From the NCBI RefSeq assembly GCF_963678635.1, contig NC_087068.1, forward strand, positions 57,521,896 to 57,585,895: a DNA stretch of 64,000 nt, read 5' to 3'. This DNA is from Symsagittifera roscoffensis (taxonomy: Eukaryota > Xenacoelomorpha > Acoela > Convolutidae). The notes under the pieces were generated by a model. It did no database searches, was not told where the DNA came from, and saw only the letters and a program-made list of their open reading frames with translations. Shown here in pieces: positions 1 through 12,766 of the stretch. The position numbers and the translations under genes were made by a program. Position 1 is the first letter of the stretch, and every line of letters starts with the position of its first letter.

Positions 1-468
1 AAATATCGATGTTGAGACCATTTTCGTTAGCTAGTTTACGAAAATAATTTAAACTGAAAAAAAACAATCGCTAGCAGCCTTTGGCGTCAACTGATCCAAA
101 CAAACATATTATCAATAATGTCTACCCTTAAAACATGTCTCTACGTTTTCGGCGCGAAGCGGCAAGTATTTTTACTGACTGATAACACTATTCTTTCAAA
201 ATAAGCGAATAATGCAATTTATCGCTCGACAAAAAATTTATATAGGCATAACGAAAATGATATCAAACAAATCCAAGATTCTGATTAAATCGTTAAAGAT
301 TTGACATTAACTGAATAAACTCAAAGGCCAATAGTTATCATAAAAATCAACTGAAGAACCAGTTTTCGAACTGCCTTAATTTAAACTAAATAATCAGCCA
401 TTTCAGGACGTAATAATTTTTCACTATAAATTAATTTATGGATGAAAATAAGTTAAAATCTTCATGAA
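1..468. other. Intergenic, no gene seen
   Basis: AT-rich sequence beyond the stop codon of the methyltransferase gene. I see no open frame with coding character and no recognisable repeat head. It presumably holds the 3' untranslated region of that gene at its right edge. Confidence 0.5.
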
Positions 469-3400
469 TTAAATTGAGTTTTTGTTGGCTTGTGAGCTAC
501 ACGAGTTTCCTAGTTTGCTTGTGATGATGAGTTTCAACTTGGATATATCTGGTGGTTCTGTTCTGCAACACAGCCCAAACCATCTCACACCGAGAGCATG
601 CCACTGGACACACTGCGACTCAATGCAGTCGAAGAAGTCCTTCCTCAGCTGTTCAAACTCCTCGGCCGCGAACCCGCCAAATCTATTGAAAAATCAAAAT
701 TTTATTTACTTTTTTTGAATTTTTGATGGTATATGTTGAAATTTGTCTACATTTCTTCTGCTTACATTGAAAAAAAAATCCTTCAATTCACTTTGACAGA
801 AATTCAACATCTTTTTTTACAAAAATTATACGTAGCCGCTATGCAGGAAATTTTCTAGCACATGCTCTTTCGATTAAACCTTTAATCTCAAATCTTTCAA
901 AAAGTACCTCAGATTTGTAAGGGTAGTTTTCAAAAGGAAAAAATTTCAAAAAAAACGGTCAAAATTTGGACATTTTCTAAGGCCATAACTCTTTTTCTAA
1001 ACAAATTAGGGCGCAACAGATTATCCATAGGGATTCCTTAAACACTTGTTTTTTATTCAAAATGACACACGAAAATGATAGAAAAAAGGGTCAAATATTC
1101 CGGCAATGAAATTTTGATTGCAAGAAGGTCATAGAATGTCGGGTGTAGTAAAAGTAGACTAGCGGAACATGCAGACAGCCGGTATTTCCATTAACACCAA
1201 CTTTTGAAAATCGGTTAAATTATTTATCGAGAAAAACTCAAGTTTTGAGAAAGGTCAAAAATTTTTCGAAACATCTCTTAACAATAAAAACAAAAACCAA
1301 ACCCCATATACCCAAACCAGATCCAAATATATAATGCTTTGCAGTAGAAGTAACCCAGATGTAAAAATGCCAACAAATACTCATTTGCGACTTAGGTTGG
1401 AAAAAAGTGTATACCGTAATATGACATTACGCTCCGCGCATGTAACAAGAGCAGCAATTTTAATTAATGAGATTTTCTTTATTCAAAATATGACTCAGCG
1501 ATATAGCGTTTTAAAGTAGGAACTGAAATAGTGCTAAAATTGTGTACATGAAATCAGAGAGGGATCGATGTTTTCCACCCTGAAACAAAAGCATATGTAT
1601 CATCCTCTCATAAAACTTAATGACCCGCCTCAACATAAAAAGACAAAATTGAGCAACACAAAATATGTTTAAAAGAAAAAACATTTTGAGATCAATTTCA
1701 GCTGTTTTAGTGATACACCACTTTATAACGAAATAAAGACAGCCGGTTGCTTTGCAACTAGCACAGAATATTCCGACTGCACTGATTTAAGAAAACAAAA
1801 CAAAGAATGAAAAAATATGAAATCCAAAATTCCAAGAACTTTTCTCTAGAACGGGAACGGTTGACTTAGGTTAAAAATTCAGTGATTGTATTTCACTAAC
1901 AAAACCTTAAACCGAACAAAATTTAAGGTGAGCCTCTGATATTTCGCTAAAAATTTTTAAGTTGTTAAGTTTTTTCGAGAGGAATGATATAGAACCGAAA
2001 CATTCAGGTCTTGATTAAATTAGCAGCTATTTCCTTGCACCCATGTCCAACCTAATTAATCAAGCTATCGTTTCTTTCCAAGTCTCTAAAATGCAGAATT
2101 TTTCCTGATGCGCCAGTAAGAATTTTAATTGAACAATAATTATTATCACCATAGCTATCTTCCAAATAGCTGCAGTAAAAATTTTGCCAAAAACATATAC
2201 ATACGCCAAATATTTTGATGAAAATTGTTTGCTAACTTCAAAATTCGCCACTATTGATGCACAGATATAATTAACAGACCAAATGCGGCCTAATTTTAAG
2301 GAAAATTTACACTGCAGTAATTTTGTTGGTATAGAAAATTCCTAAGATAAATCAAATATTACAGAGCAGCAAAGCTTCGCTTCGCAAAGACTAGCGAGAA
2401 CACGACAAAAAGCAGCTCTAGAAAGTGCAATAAGAAAAAAAATAGAAATAAGCCTCGAATTAGCGAAAATTTACAAAAAGCAGCTACATATGCTAATAAA
2501 TTTCCAATGCCATTTAGCAAAAGTAGCACCAAATACAAATAGACACAATTTTACAAGTAAAAATTTGGAATATAACAAACTGAAGGCATCCACTCTAACT
2601 GCATGCAACAATTCCCAAAGGTTAGAGCCACATTATGAATAAATAATGCATTTCAAAAAACTGCGAGATATATTGAGGTAGAAAATTTCTGAAATCGAGT
2701 TTTGAGTATTGTTGTCGTTTAAAACAATAAGTTTTTTCGGTTCATTTGATGAAATAAACATGCATGAACAGTTGTAATTTATTACTAAAGGAATTTAAAA
2801 GCACATGTTATCAAAACCTTGCAAAGGTTCCCCAAAGTTGGTACCAATATTTGCGACTTAGATTAGAAAAAAAGAACGTTCTTAATAATAAGCTAAGCTG
2901 ACGCTAGTGAAATAAGTATAAACTGGACATCAAATTCAAGAAAATCCAGCGCGCTTTTCTGGAAACTAAGATAGAAAAAAATGAACTGGCTCTCTTTGTT
3001 AATTAGAGATGAAACATTACTTCAAGTTAGGCATTATGAGGACAGGAAGAGCCAGCTGTGATATTGCATCTCTCGCACTCTCCAACAGCCCAGTGGTGTG
3101 CTGCACAGCACTACAGTTGATACCTGAACAGAACAAACACCCATCAGAAAACAAAGCTTTAAAACGACAATCGGCTATTTTTCGTAACACAAACATCGCA
3201 AAATTAATGGTTACACCCCACAATTGCTGTTCATATCTGGCGCGTGGAAGTTCAGGATGTTTATGTCACCTAGTATCTGGCTGTTTGGTTAAACTTGAAG
3301 TGTCTTAAGCTGATCAGATTAGGCCGCTGAATGCTCAACAATAAAAATAAACGTAATATTCCGATTAGACACAAGAATGACTCACCTATAGCGACCAAAT

Positions 3401-6400
3401 TATTGTTTGCTTTGAATGTAAGTAGTTGCTGGATGGCAAGTTGGAATGATTGCCCACTGCCTAGGGTGGAGGGGGAGCTGCACTGGAAGGAGAGGTAGAA
3501 CTTCTGGGAGGGGAAACAGTCTCGCATCATACACATGATGGCATTCATCTCTTTAATCACTGGGATAGTTTCGAATCCAATCACATCTCAAACACAACAC
3601 AACTTAGAAACCACCACAACTTTTATTTGAACTTATTTTGAATTGAAAAACAGTTTACCTGTTTTTCTTTTTGACTTTTTTGCAAATTGACGTCACTAAG
3701 ATGAGCAATTTTTTCAACACTATTTCGAGCAATAAAAGAAGACTATCCGATAAGTCTCTAAAAAGCAGTAACTGCCATTCAAAAATCATTTAGGGAAAAA
3801 GCGTGAATCATTTTTGTTCCGGCCACTTCAATGAGGAACAAAAGGCCAGATCATTCTTTCTTTACGCATTTTCCAATACTTCAGCAGATAACGCTCATAG
3901 GAGCTGAGTAGAAAAGCATACTATTCCCTTCTTAGAGTTGTGACACTGAAGTCGTGTGGAAAATAAGTTGTCCGAATACTTGCTTGAGAGTAACTTTCAA
4001 CCATGGCCTGAATAATTTACAAAATCACCTACTAAATTATCCCAATTCGATTGAAGACATGTTCCTGTCATATTTAGGCTACTTTAATCTAAATCAGATC
4101 CCAAAAACTGCAAGTAAAATTATTCAAAAAATCACCATTATAACTTACACAGCACCTGATTATCATTTAAAAAAAAACAAATTGCATGTTTTTTGTAAAT
4201 TTCTCAACAATATAGAAAGCTTCGGTAGCCTCATGTCGGAACCTGCTCAAAACTAATAACTAAATTTCGATCTTTCTACTTCGTAATTATTTTAAATCTT
4301 CGGCGGTTAAAAAGCGGACGCTACCCCTTGAATAAAAATTAGAGGCGAAGCGGGGCTTCAGAACACTTGCGATACAGCGCAAAAATATCATCACAAGGCA
4401 TCCGACAGAAAATCAGAAAGCCTCAAAATAAACGACTCCTACTCATCGCAAACAACTAAACAGCAGAATACGTCAGGGCACTTCGCATTTTTCTATATAA
4501 ATTTGACACCACGAAAACGTTGACAACAAATACAAATTTTGTTTATCAGCTGTATGCTGACGATTCGTTGCTCTATGTTGCCGAAACAAATCAGACAGAA
4601 AACCTGAGAACAGAACGACCATATAAAATTAGTGAACTGGTTCAAAATTTTGGGTCTCAAAATCAATCTAAAAACAAACCGAACCCATGGCACAAGGCAG
4701 TTGTCGGAAGTTGCCGGCAAACCTACTAAATCTCATAATTGAAGAAACCTATTCATATATCCAGCAATTCTATATTTATTGGGAGTGACGCAGGACACAA
4801 ACCTCCTCATAAACTTTCAGATGAACATGTCTGCAAAATGATGTTACAATCAATAAAGAAAGTTGATAGTATGAGGTTTTCTTTTGAATTTCGAGAATAG
4901 ATATATGCCTTCTAGAAATTTCATTTTGAAAAGAAATGATTATTGCATTAGAATATAAGCAAATTTGCACGCTTGTTTTATCAAAAAACCACATGTCCAA
5001 AACATTGCCAGTCATTTTCTTTTCTAAATTGCGAGACACAATAAGAGTTTAATTTTCCTTCATGATTTGTACTGGCGTTCAGTCGGCGAGAGAACACATT
5101 TTAAATTGAATACGAATGTGTGCAGAAATTAATTACCCGCCAGATAAAGTGCCACCTTACCTGGTTTCTAAAATCAAGCAAACAAAAACAATTCCAGAAC
5201 GATTGACTTAAACCAGCTTAAATTGATGGCAAACTATACTATTGCAGAAAATAGTACGGAAAGTCATTTTCATTTAGCCGTTCCAAATTTTGGAATAAAT
5301 TGCTGAATAGTTTGAAAAATGAAGCCTCAGAAACAAAACTTGAAAGTAGTCTTAGAAACAATTTGTTCAAACTACTTTTATAGAGTTTAAAAACCTGTCC
5401 TTTTGATTTACAAGAAAATCTCTGCTGAAATGATAGTAGTATCAAGTGATAATTAGAAAAGGTAGCAAATATTCGACTAATTTGCACTTAAGCGTCAAAA
5501 GACTTTCAAACGGAATTCGGATGATGACTCGATCAATAAATCTTGCGTATTCGTTTCCTCACTAGCGAATGGTATATTCTTACCAAATACTGTCTTGGTG
5601 GTACGATCGCCACATTGTCTTCTGATAAAGTCTGATAAGGTCTTACTGAAGCCAACAACATCCTATTCGGTAAAACAAGGAGGTTTAGGCACAGAGAGGA
5701 CATTTCATCTGATGTTTTGCATACCCGACCAGAGTGCATTGAACAGCTGGCCAGAGATTTCAAGAGCACTTTGAATATATTCTGGCACAGACAGAAAAGA
5801 GCGTTTTTCAACATAAGTTTTCTGACTAAGCCATGTGAATGGCCGCTTGAGGTTTTCAGAGACATATTATACTTTTAAGTCATATCAGTTTACTTATCTT
5901 ATTTCTGTTGTACTTATGTGAAAGCTGCATTGAGCAACGAAGGCCGCTTAAGGTTTCGAATAGAAAAAAATGATGTAATTTAAAAACAGTGGTCCATCCG
6001 AAGACAAATGAAGGAATTTGATGGCAATAAAATAAAAAGTAGATCGACTGGAAAATCTTAAATACAAATTATAGCCGCTTAAGTCATCGGATTTGCGAAT
6101 TTGAGTAGTATACATAAATCCACTGAAAGCCTCTTTACTACACCTTTTTCAAAACCTGTCCTTTTGATTTACAAGAAAATCTCTGCTAAAATGATAGTAG
6201 TATCAAGTGATAATTAGAGTTTAAAAACCTGTCCTTTTGATTTACAAGAAAATCTCTGCTAAAATGATAGTAGTATCAAGTGATAATTAGAAAAGGTAGC
6301 AAATATTCGACTAATTTGCACTTAAGCGTCGAAAGACTTTCAAACGGAATTCGGATGATGACTCGATCAATAAATCTTGCGTATTTGTTTCCTCACTAGC

Positions 6401-8442
6401 GAATGGTATATTCTTACCAAATACTGTCTTGATGGTACGATCGCCACATTGTGCTCTGATAAAGTCTGATAAGGTCTTACTGAAGCCAACAACATCCTAT
6501 TCGGTAAAACAAGGAGGTTTAGGCACAGAGAGGACATTTCATCTGATGTTTGCATACCCGACCAGAGTGCAGCTGGCCAGAGATTTCAGGAGCACTTTGA
6601 ATATATTCTGGCACAGACAGAAAAGAGCGTTTTTCAACATAAGTTTTCTGACTAAGCCATGTGAATGGCCGCTTGAGGTTTTCCGAGACATATTATACTT
6701 TTAAGTCATATCAGTTTACTTATCTTATTTCTGTTGTACTTATGTGAAAGCTGCATTGAGCAACGAAGGCCGCTTAAGGTTTCGAATAGAAAAAAAAATG
6801 ATGTAATTTAAAAACAGTGGTCCATCCGAAGACAAATGAAGGTATTTGATGGCAATAAAATAAAAAGTAGATCGACTGGAAAATCTTAAATACAAATTAT
6901 AGCCGCTTAAGTCATCGGATTTGCGAATTTGAGTAGTATACATAAATCCACTGAAGGTCTCTATACTACACCTTTTTCAAACCAGGATACGATTTGAAAA
7001 ACCTTCCAGAACAGAATTGAATAAATCTGTCACCAGTAAACAACCAAAACTGATGTAAAGCAATTTTGATGACTAATCGCAAGCGTAATGATGATGATAA
7101 TGGTGATTAAAATACTTGGATAGACGTTTGATCATTAAAAAATTTCGTCATACGAAGTGTTGGGCTATGTAACATAAACCGACTAAACCTTTCAAGCAAA
7201 AAGTCCATTTTTCGATTTGACAAAAGTCACGAAGCAAAAAAGTCCATGTAAGTCCATGCACTTTTTTTTTCAATTTGATATTGTCACAACTTACCTGGTT
7301 TAGTTAGTTGGAAAGCAGAGACGAGCTCCTTGTGCCAACTCGCCATCTGCTCCTCCGAAAAGTTTGCAGCAAAGGATCCGTTATACTCAGACATGTTGCA
7401 GAGATGGGCTCCGAAAGAGCCAATACTGGCCGCCACTTTGAACCTCTTTTTATCGCCCTGTTCACCATTGCCTAAAAAGTGGATCAAGTTCCCCTAAAGT
7501 AATTTGAGCAAGATATCACTTGGTTACTGGTCATAAAGCTTTCACGGCTTTAATTTGGTACCACATTATGTAACAAACGAATAAACCTTTCAAGTAAAAA
7601 GTCAACTTCTTGATTTGATAACATTCCCGAAGCAAAAAAAGTCCATGAGACCTTTCCAATTTGGTACCAATTCATCTGACCCTACAAAACTTCTCTGCCA
7701 TAATTTTGTCCCATCCTCGAACAAAAACACCCAAAAGGGGGTGTTCGAAACAACAACACTCGAAACAGTCAAAAATACCTCGCCCATATTATAATAAAGT
7801 TCCTTACTGTTTAAGCATGTTCGAGCTAAGTTAACAGAATTGGCCAGTTTCTGCTGTGCTTCTTCTCTGGTGATGTTGAACTCTGAGCAGTACAGATCCA
7901 GTGAAGTCTGGTATGTACAGGTGGTAATGAATGTCGACCCAGCTGACACATATTCCCTGTAGGCCGAGTTGACAAATTAGACTTAATATAACTAACTGTA
8001 CGCTAGTCATACTTTTAAATAATTAAACTTCAAACAGTTCATCAATCAAAATTGCAGCTTCTAAAAACCTAAATAAGTATCCGCAATACATTTTAACTCA
8101 TGGTAAATTGGTAAATTAAACGGTAGCTTAGTTAGTTGGTTTTTTCGGCCTAGGAGTTTTATCAACTGTATTTGACGGTGACAACAAGAGAGGCAATTGC
8201 ACTTTATGGCAAAAATCAGCAAATATATTGATTAATTTATGCAAAAATGTCACTTGAGTTGGACTTGATCTAGTTAATTTTGAAGCGTGTCAACTGTGCC
8301 TGTGCATCTGTTGCACTATGTCTGGTCTGGTCACTATGAGTCCACTGCCCCAAAGAGGATCCTCTCTCTCTTTCTCCTCCTCAGTGAGGAGAGATCGGGT
8401 GTACATTCCCACACTCCCATCGAACAACTCTATCTCGTCCAT
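469..8442 (-). CDS. Homocysteine S-methyltransferase (six coding exons)
   Basis: Transfers a methyl group to homocysteine to give methionine; cytosolic zinc enzyme of the homocysteine S-methyltransferase family (Pfam 02574). Exons on the minus strand: 8442-8300, 7956-7808, 7471-7295, 3586-3386, 3123-3021 and 682-469, together 328 codons plus stop, close to the roughly 310-residue bacterial MmuM type. Visible family marks are the N-terminal LFDGSVG, the HREYVSAGS and TCTYQTS segments, VAASIGSFGAHL, IGFETIP, and the three zinc cysteines (one in IGINC near residue 226, two in GLCCR near residue 297). The ATG at 8442 is the first in frame. Reading phases match at every junction. The first intron appears to use a GC donor (AG|GCACAG), since no GT fits the frame. 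Intron 3 carries a large tandem duplication. The methyl donor (S-methylmethionine, betaine or AdoMet) cannot be told from sequence. Confidence 0.88.
4513..4726 (+). pseudogene. Relic of a non-LTR retrotransposon reverse transcriptase
   Basis: A short frame contains VYQLYADDSLLYVA, which is the catalytic YADD box of LINE-type reverse transcriptases with its usual hydrophobic flanks. Nothing before or after it can be aligned to the rest of a polymerase, so it is a small fragment. It lies in intron 3 of the methyltransferase gene, on the opposite strand. The match rests on about 15 residues, so chance cannot be excluded. Confidence 0.45.
5383..6981. repeat. Tandem duplication of about 770 bp inside an intron
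   Basis: The block beginning near 5383 recurs from about 6217 to 6981 with only scattered substitutions and small indels. A partial copy of the left end (about 6152-6216) lies between the two. Open frames in the block differ between copies by frameshifting indels, so it is probably not coding. It lies in intron 3 of the methyltransferase gene. Confidence 0.85.
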
Positions 8443-9388
8443 CTTCTTCGTCCAGGTTCAATAAATGTGATAGTTGGGTAACTGACTTTTTTCTGGTTAA
8501 AATGATAAGAGAAGGCCTGGGAACCACAGATATATGCATTTCAGGGTCTGAAATGCACATATCGGGTCCAAAAGGAAAAAAAAGACTGAAAAATGGGTCC
8601 CCTGGATCCTTAGGAAAATATTGAAATGAAAAGCTCAAATACGCAAGTAAGCTAATTTCAAAAGTGTTTCCAAAGATCTTAAGAACCAAAATGTTTCAAT
8701 CCCTTCCAATTAATATTTTAGGCAGTCAACTATCATACTTGAACCCTCGTCCACGCGCACTCTACACTTCTTCAGAATAAAAGACAAATATCAAAAAATC
8801 AAACCATAATAGTCGTACTTGGTGTACAATTCATCTGAAAAAAGCAGTTTACAATTGAGGCCATTTATACATGAGAAAGATTATTAGACGTTCTAAACAA
8901 TCGGCTCAATACAGCAAATCTCTGTTGACATCCCTTTTAGACTATTTTATTTTTCAAAAGAAAATGTCAAAGGGGCCTACGGTTTTACAATTTTACTCAA
9001 GATCTTGGCTAGTAAAAATGAACTTTTTGTGATCCTCTAGTAAGCGCGGGAACTTTCTCGCTCTTTCTTGTTCCCACCTGGTAAATTATCTCTAAGATTC
9101 GATGTGAAAAAAAAGATATATTAGGAAAACCATAGTGCAAATCTGAGTTCACTTGAAAATTAGCACCCTGAACAGTTGTTTCGCGGGCAGATTTTGCAGC
9201 TATATGAAACCTTTTTCCTGGTTTGGAAAAAATTGCTTTAGCCATGGAGTCAAAACAAACCACGACTCCGATCCATTAATGACCGATTATCCATTCTTAT
9301 TAGCTGTAGTTGCCTACGTTTTGACTGAGCCAGATAGAAACATATTATTCTGACATATCGGAAACTCATTCAGGTTCCATAACACAAT

Positions 9389-12300
9389 TTATATCGAAAT
9401 ATAAGTTATATAGAACCCAGATCCATCTCTTTTCTGGTTCTTTTCCTTCGTCTTCTGTATCGCTGACAGTGTCTCGTAAGTATTGCAACACTCCGAAATA
9501 GCCTCGTACTTGTTCAAATCGTCCGTCACCTGTCTGCAAATGAGGTCGAAATCCTGTCTGAATTGTGATTCATTCGGCAGGGCCAGCAGTTCTATAATGA
9601 CGTCTCTTTGAGCCACAAGAAGCATGTCACAGACACTCAAAACGAACGCTCTCAGTTGATTATTCTCACTGTAGTAACCTGTGGCAATTGAGTACAATAG
9701 TAGGCCCCTTTGTTAAATTAGAAAAAATCCTAGGCACTTATGGTCTAGAAAACTGTAGCCTAAATCTGTTTTTAAAACAGCCGCAGCTTTTCCGAAAAGT
9801 CAAAAATGAACAAATAGACTAGATAATTTCTTTCTATTCAGAAACGTCTTTTAACAAATGGAACTTATATTCTTAAATGTTTTAACTTTTCCGTTTGCCT
9901 TCGGTGCTAGAAAAATAAAGAAAATATTGGCACCATTTTGAAATAAAGAAAATATTGGCACCATTTTGAAATAAAGAAAATATTGGCACCAGTTAAGAAC
10001 CGAAACATTTGCGAACTTTCCGTGTCTTTGTCAATAATTTTTATCAGAATCTTCGGCTCGTTTTATTAGGGACCTAGTATTGTATCCTAAGGCCTAACCC
10101 GCAACACACAATCGGAACACAAGTCGAACTTGGTCGACATCGAAGCTTCTCAAAATCACAATTAGTATCTTTTGCTCGTATGCATTCCACACACTTTCTT
10201 CATACTTTTTCGCTCCTTGCAGAATTTCACACAAGTCGGAGAAGTAGCGGTGATCTTCATTCTTATCAATTAATTCATCAGTAGGAGATTTTGATGTTGT
10301 TTGGAGCGTCGAGGGGATGATGTCAAATACAGTTGTGCCTGATTGCAGCGATGAAAATTTAAACTATTCTTAAATTTTTCCTTTTCAAATTTTCTTAAAT
10401 TATTTTCTGTCAAATGGGTTTACAATTACTTGAAAACACTCACATATGCAGTATACGAATTCAAATAGCTGGCATGTGGAAAAATGGAGTACACTTTTTG
10501 CTTAGAATCTTACCGAATGATGGTCCCCACAGAGCCGAAGCGGAGCTTAGCAAAACTTGTGATAAATAACAAACATATTGGCCGAAAACCAGAAAAGCCG
10601 AAAAATCATCGCCACACAATTTTATCAATCGAATTAGATATTATATTGATTATATTGATTTTTTAGTCTGAACGGCAACTAAGCCGGCAGTACTGAGACG
10701 AAGACCAATAAGCCGAAAAAATGAAAACCTTAAAAAACAGCGAAAAAAGGATCGATCGACCGGGACTCAAACCCTGGACCCTCAATAAGGCAGTATACCA
10801 CTGCACTAACTAGGCAACTGCTCAGCAGTAATTTCTCCTTTTCAAATTTTCTTAAATTATTTTCTGTCAAATGGGTTTACAATTACTTGAAAACACTCAC
10901 ATATGCAGTATACGAATTCAAATAGCTGGCATGTGGAAAAATGGAGTACACTTTTTGCTTAGAATCTTACCGAATGATGGTCCCCACAGAGCCGAAGCGG
11001 AGCTTAGCAAAACTTGCGATAAATAACAAACATATTGGCCGAAAACCAGAAAAGCCGAAAAATCATCGCCACACAATTTTATCAATCGAATTAGATATTA
11101 TATTGATTTTTTAGTCTGAACGGCAACTAAGCCGGCAGTACTGAGACGAAGACCAATAAGCCGAAAAAATGAAAACCTTAAAAAACAGCGAAAAAAGGAT
11201 CGATCGACCGGGACTCAAACCCTGGACCCTCAATAAGGCAGTATACCACTGCACTAACTAGGCAACTGCTCAGCAGTAATTTCTGTTTCATAAGCAAAAA
11301 GCTCAACTTCTCACAGATTTTATAAGATTATTTGTTAAATCGAAAAAGTCTCCCTCCCGATTAGCAATTGATGTTTTCCATACTAACTAGAACCTTCAAG
11401 TTTACAATATTGTCAACTCATCGAGAATATTTAAGATTTAAATGATCATCACTGGCTGCTGGTGCGAATTGAGAAGTGGAGTAGATTTTGATCTTGTCCT
11501 CCTTCTGAACAGAAACTATCACACAATCACTACACGACATGCACTTGAGATCCTTGCAGTCAATTGTACACATCACGTGGTTTATTGGTTCACACCACAC
11601 AAATAATTGACCACCTAAAGGGGCAATTGGTATAATTCGGGTCAAAATTCTGTTCAACTTCCTGTCTTTTCGTAGGTAGCGAGAACAACTTCAATTTGTA
11701 AGACTTGAGCAAAAATCAGAAAAAAAGTATTCATTTCATTTCAATATGTAACAATCGTTAAGGTCAATTTTTGAGTTCTTAGTATTTTTACAAACAGTTT
11801 TAAAAAAAATACAGCTAATGTTTTCTATACTCTTTACAAACATACTAATGCTTTTAAACAAAACAACATTGTTCAGCTATTATTAGCGAATTTGTAATCT
11901 TTTTTCGACCCGAATTGCATAAATTCACCATCTGAAGACTGATAGCCAATGAATTTGTCCTTGCTTAATACACCCTTCACGTTGAAAGGAAAACACAATT
12001 CAGCATCTTCAAGCCCCGTCATTACGTCAAACATTTTTGATTGGCCACTTTTTAAACCAATCACAAGTCTCAAATGCGCCTGCGATTCGTTCTCGTCGAA
12101 AAATTCAGGCATGCAAAGATCAATTATGTGTTCGTTTTTCAAAATATTCGAAACCACTACTTGAGATTTGTCAATTTTGGATGACGAAGTTATTTTCACA
12201 ATTGAAAAGTTTGCCTCAGTCGCTTTATTGGAAGAGACAACTAAATAAGCACAAATAAACTGATCTCCTTTGTAACATTGGCAAATGGCCGCCGAACTCA

Positions 12301-12766
12301 ATTCAGCTTTGATACCGTTAGTTGTACTGAATTTCACATCCGGATTAGAAAGCACAAAACAGGTTCCGTTTTTTGCAACTACGAGAACTTCATCATTGAT
12401 TGAGAATATTGATAATATCTTTTCTGATCCGCACTTGAAAACTCCAGAAATCGAATCATTTACAGGTACATTTTCGTCGTCAATTTTTAGAGATACAATC
12501 TCACTCGAATTCAAAATAGCCAAAATTTGATTCTGTTGAGGGTTAAAGCAAAACGCGGAACTTATACTCTGGTGTTTTTGTAGCTTCAAAGTTGTCAGTT
12601 TTTGAACGGCCGTTTCATTGCCCCGTCTCGGTATGATTTTATAGAAGAAGCAATTATTTTTGAAAGCGAACGCGATCAAATTGATAGGACGCAGAATTGT
12701 TAGGAAAGGAACACAAGCGTCATTCGCATTTCCCAGAATAACTCTTTCTTCAAATAGTGGTAACAT
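9389..12766 (-). CDS. NOL11: Nucleolar protein 11 (four coding exons)
   Basis: NOL11 is a UTP-A/t-UTP component of the small-subunit processome; it acts in the nucleolus in rDNA transcription and early 18S processing. Exons: 12766-11929, 11614-11453, 10338-10099 and 9678-9389, 509 codons plus stop, all joined in phase 1. The first exon encodes most of an N-terminal beta-propeller; exon 2 completes a WD-like blade (SSDGGQLFVW across the junction). The last two exons are helical and match the NOL11 C-terminus, ending in EKNQKRDGSGFYITYISI, the counterpart of the human EKNNRGLYSIEVLEL tail. It is shorter than human NOL11 (about 719 residues), mostly in the middle. An AG acceptor 8 bases before the ATG suggests a 5' intron or trans-splicing. 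Assignment rests on the C-terminal match and architecture. Confidence 0.72.
9913..9990. repeat. 28-bp minisatellite, about 2.8 copies
   Basis: The unit AAATAAAGAAAATATTGGCA plus eight further bases repeats nearly perfectly. It lies in the last intron of NOL11. Confidence 0.9.
10751..10822 (-). repeat. tRNA-derived SINE head, copy 1
   Basis: Read on the minus strand, this has a tRNA-like A box (TTAGTGCAGTGGTATAC) followed by a B box (GGTTTGAGTCC) with normal spacing, as in an internal RNA polymerase III promoter. It heads a repeat body extending to about 10526. Confidence 0.7.
11201..11272 (-). repeat. tRNA-derived SINE head, copy 2
   Basis: Same A and B boxes as the head at 10751-10822, in the second copy of the tandem duplication. 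Confidence 0.7.

Larger units (their letters stand above)
10380..11284. repeat. Tandem duplication of about 450 bp carrying a SINE
   Basis: Two adjacent copies (about 10380-10836 and 10837-11284) are almost identical; the main difference is one extra short TATATTGATT unit in the first. Each copy contains the dispersed GAAGC/GCTTC hairpin motif and a tRNA-like head. The block lies in intron 2 of NOL11. Confidence 0.92.

Noticed and set aside
6429-6704. Plus-strand frame of 91 codons in the tandem duplication
   Set aside because: The other copy of the duplication has indels that break the frame, and no domain is visible.
11201-11272. Possible functional tRNA gene
   Set aside because: A and B boxes are present but there is no proper acceptor stem, and the sequence belongs to a dispersed duplicated repeat; a SINE head fits better.
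11873-11928. Exon 1 of NOL11 ending at its own stop codon (a 297-residue standalone protein)
   Set aside because: A GT donor at 11928 joins in phase to the exon at 11614 and completes a WD-like blade, which is more convincing than an unspliced end.
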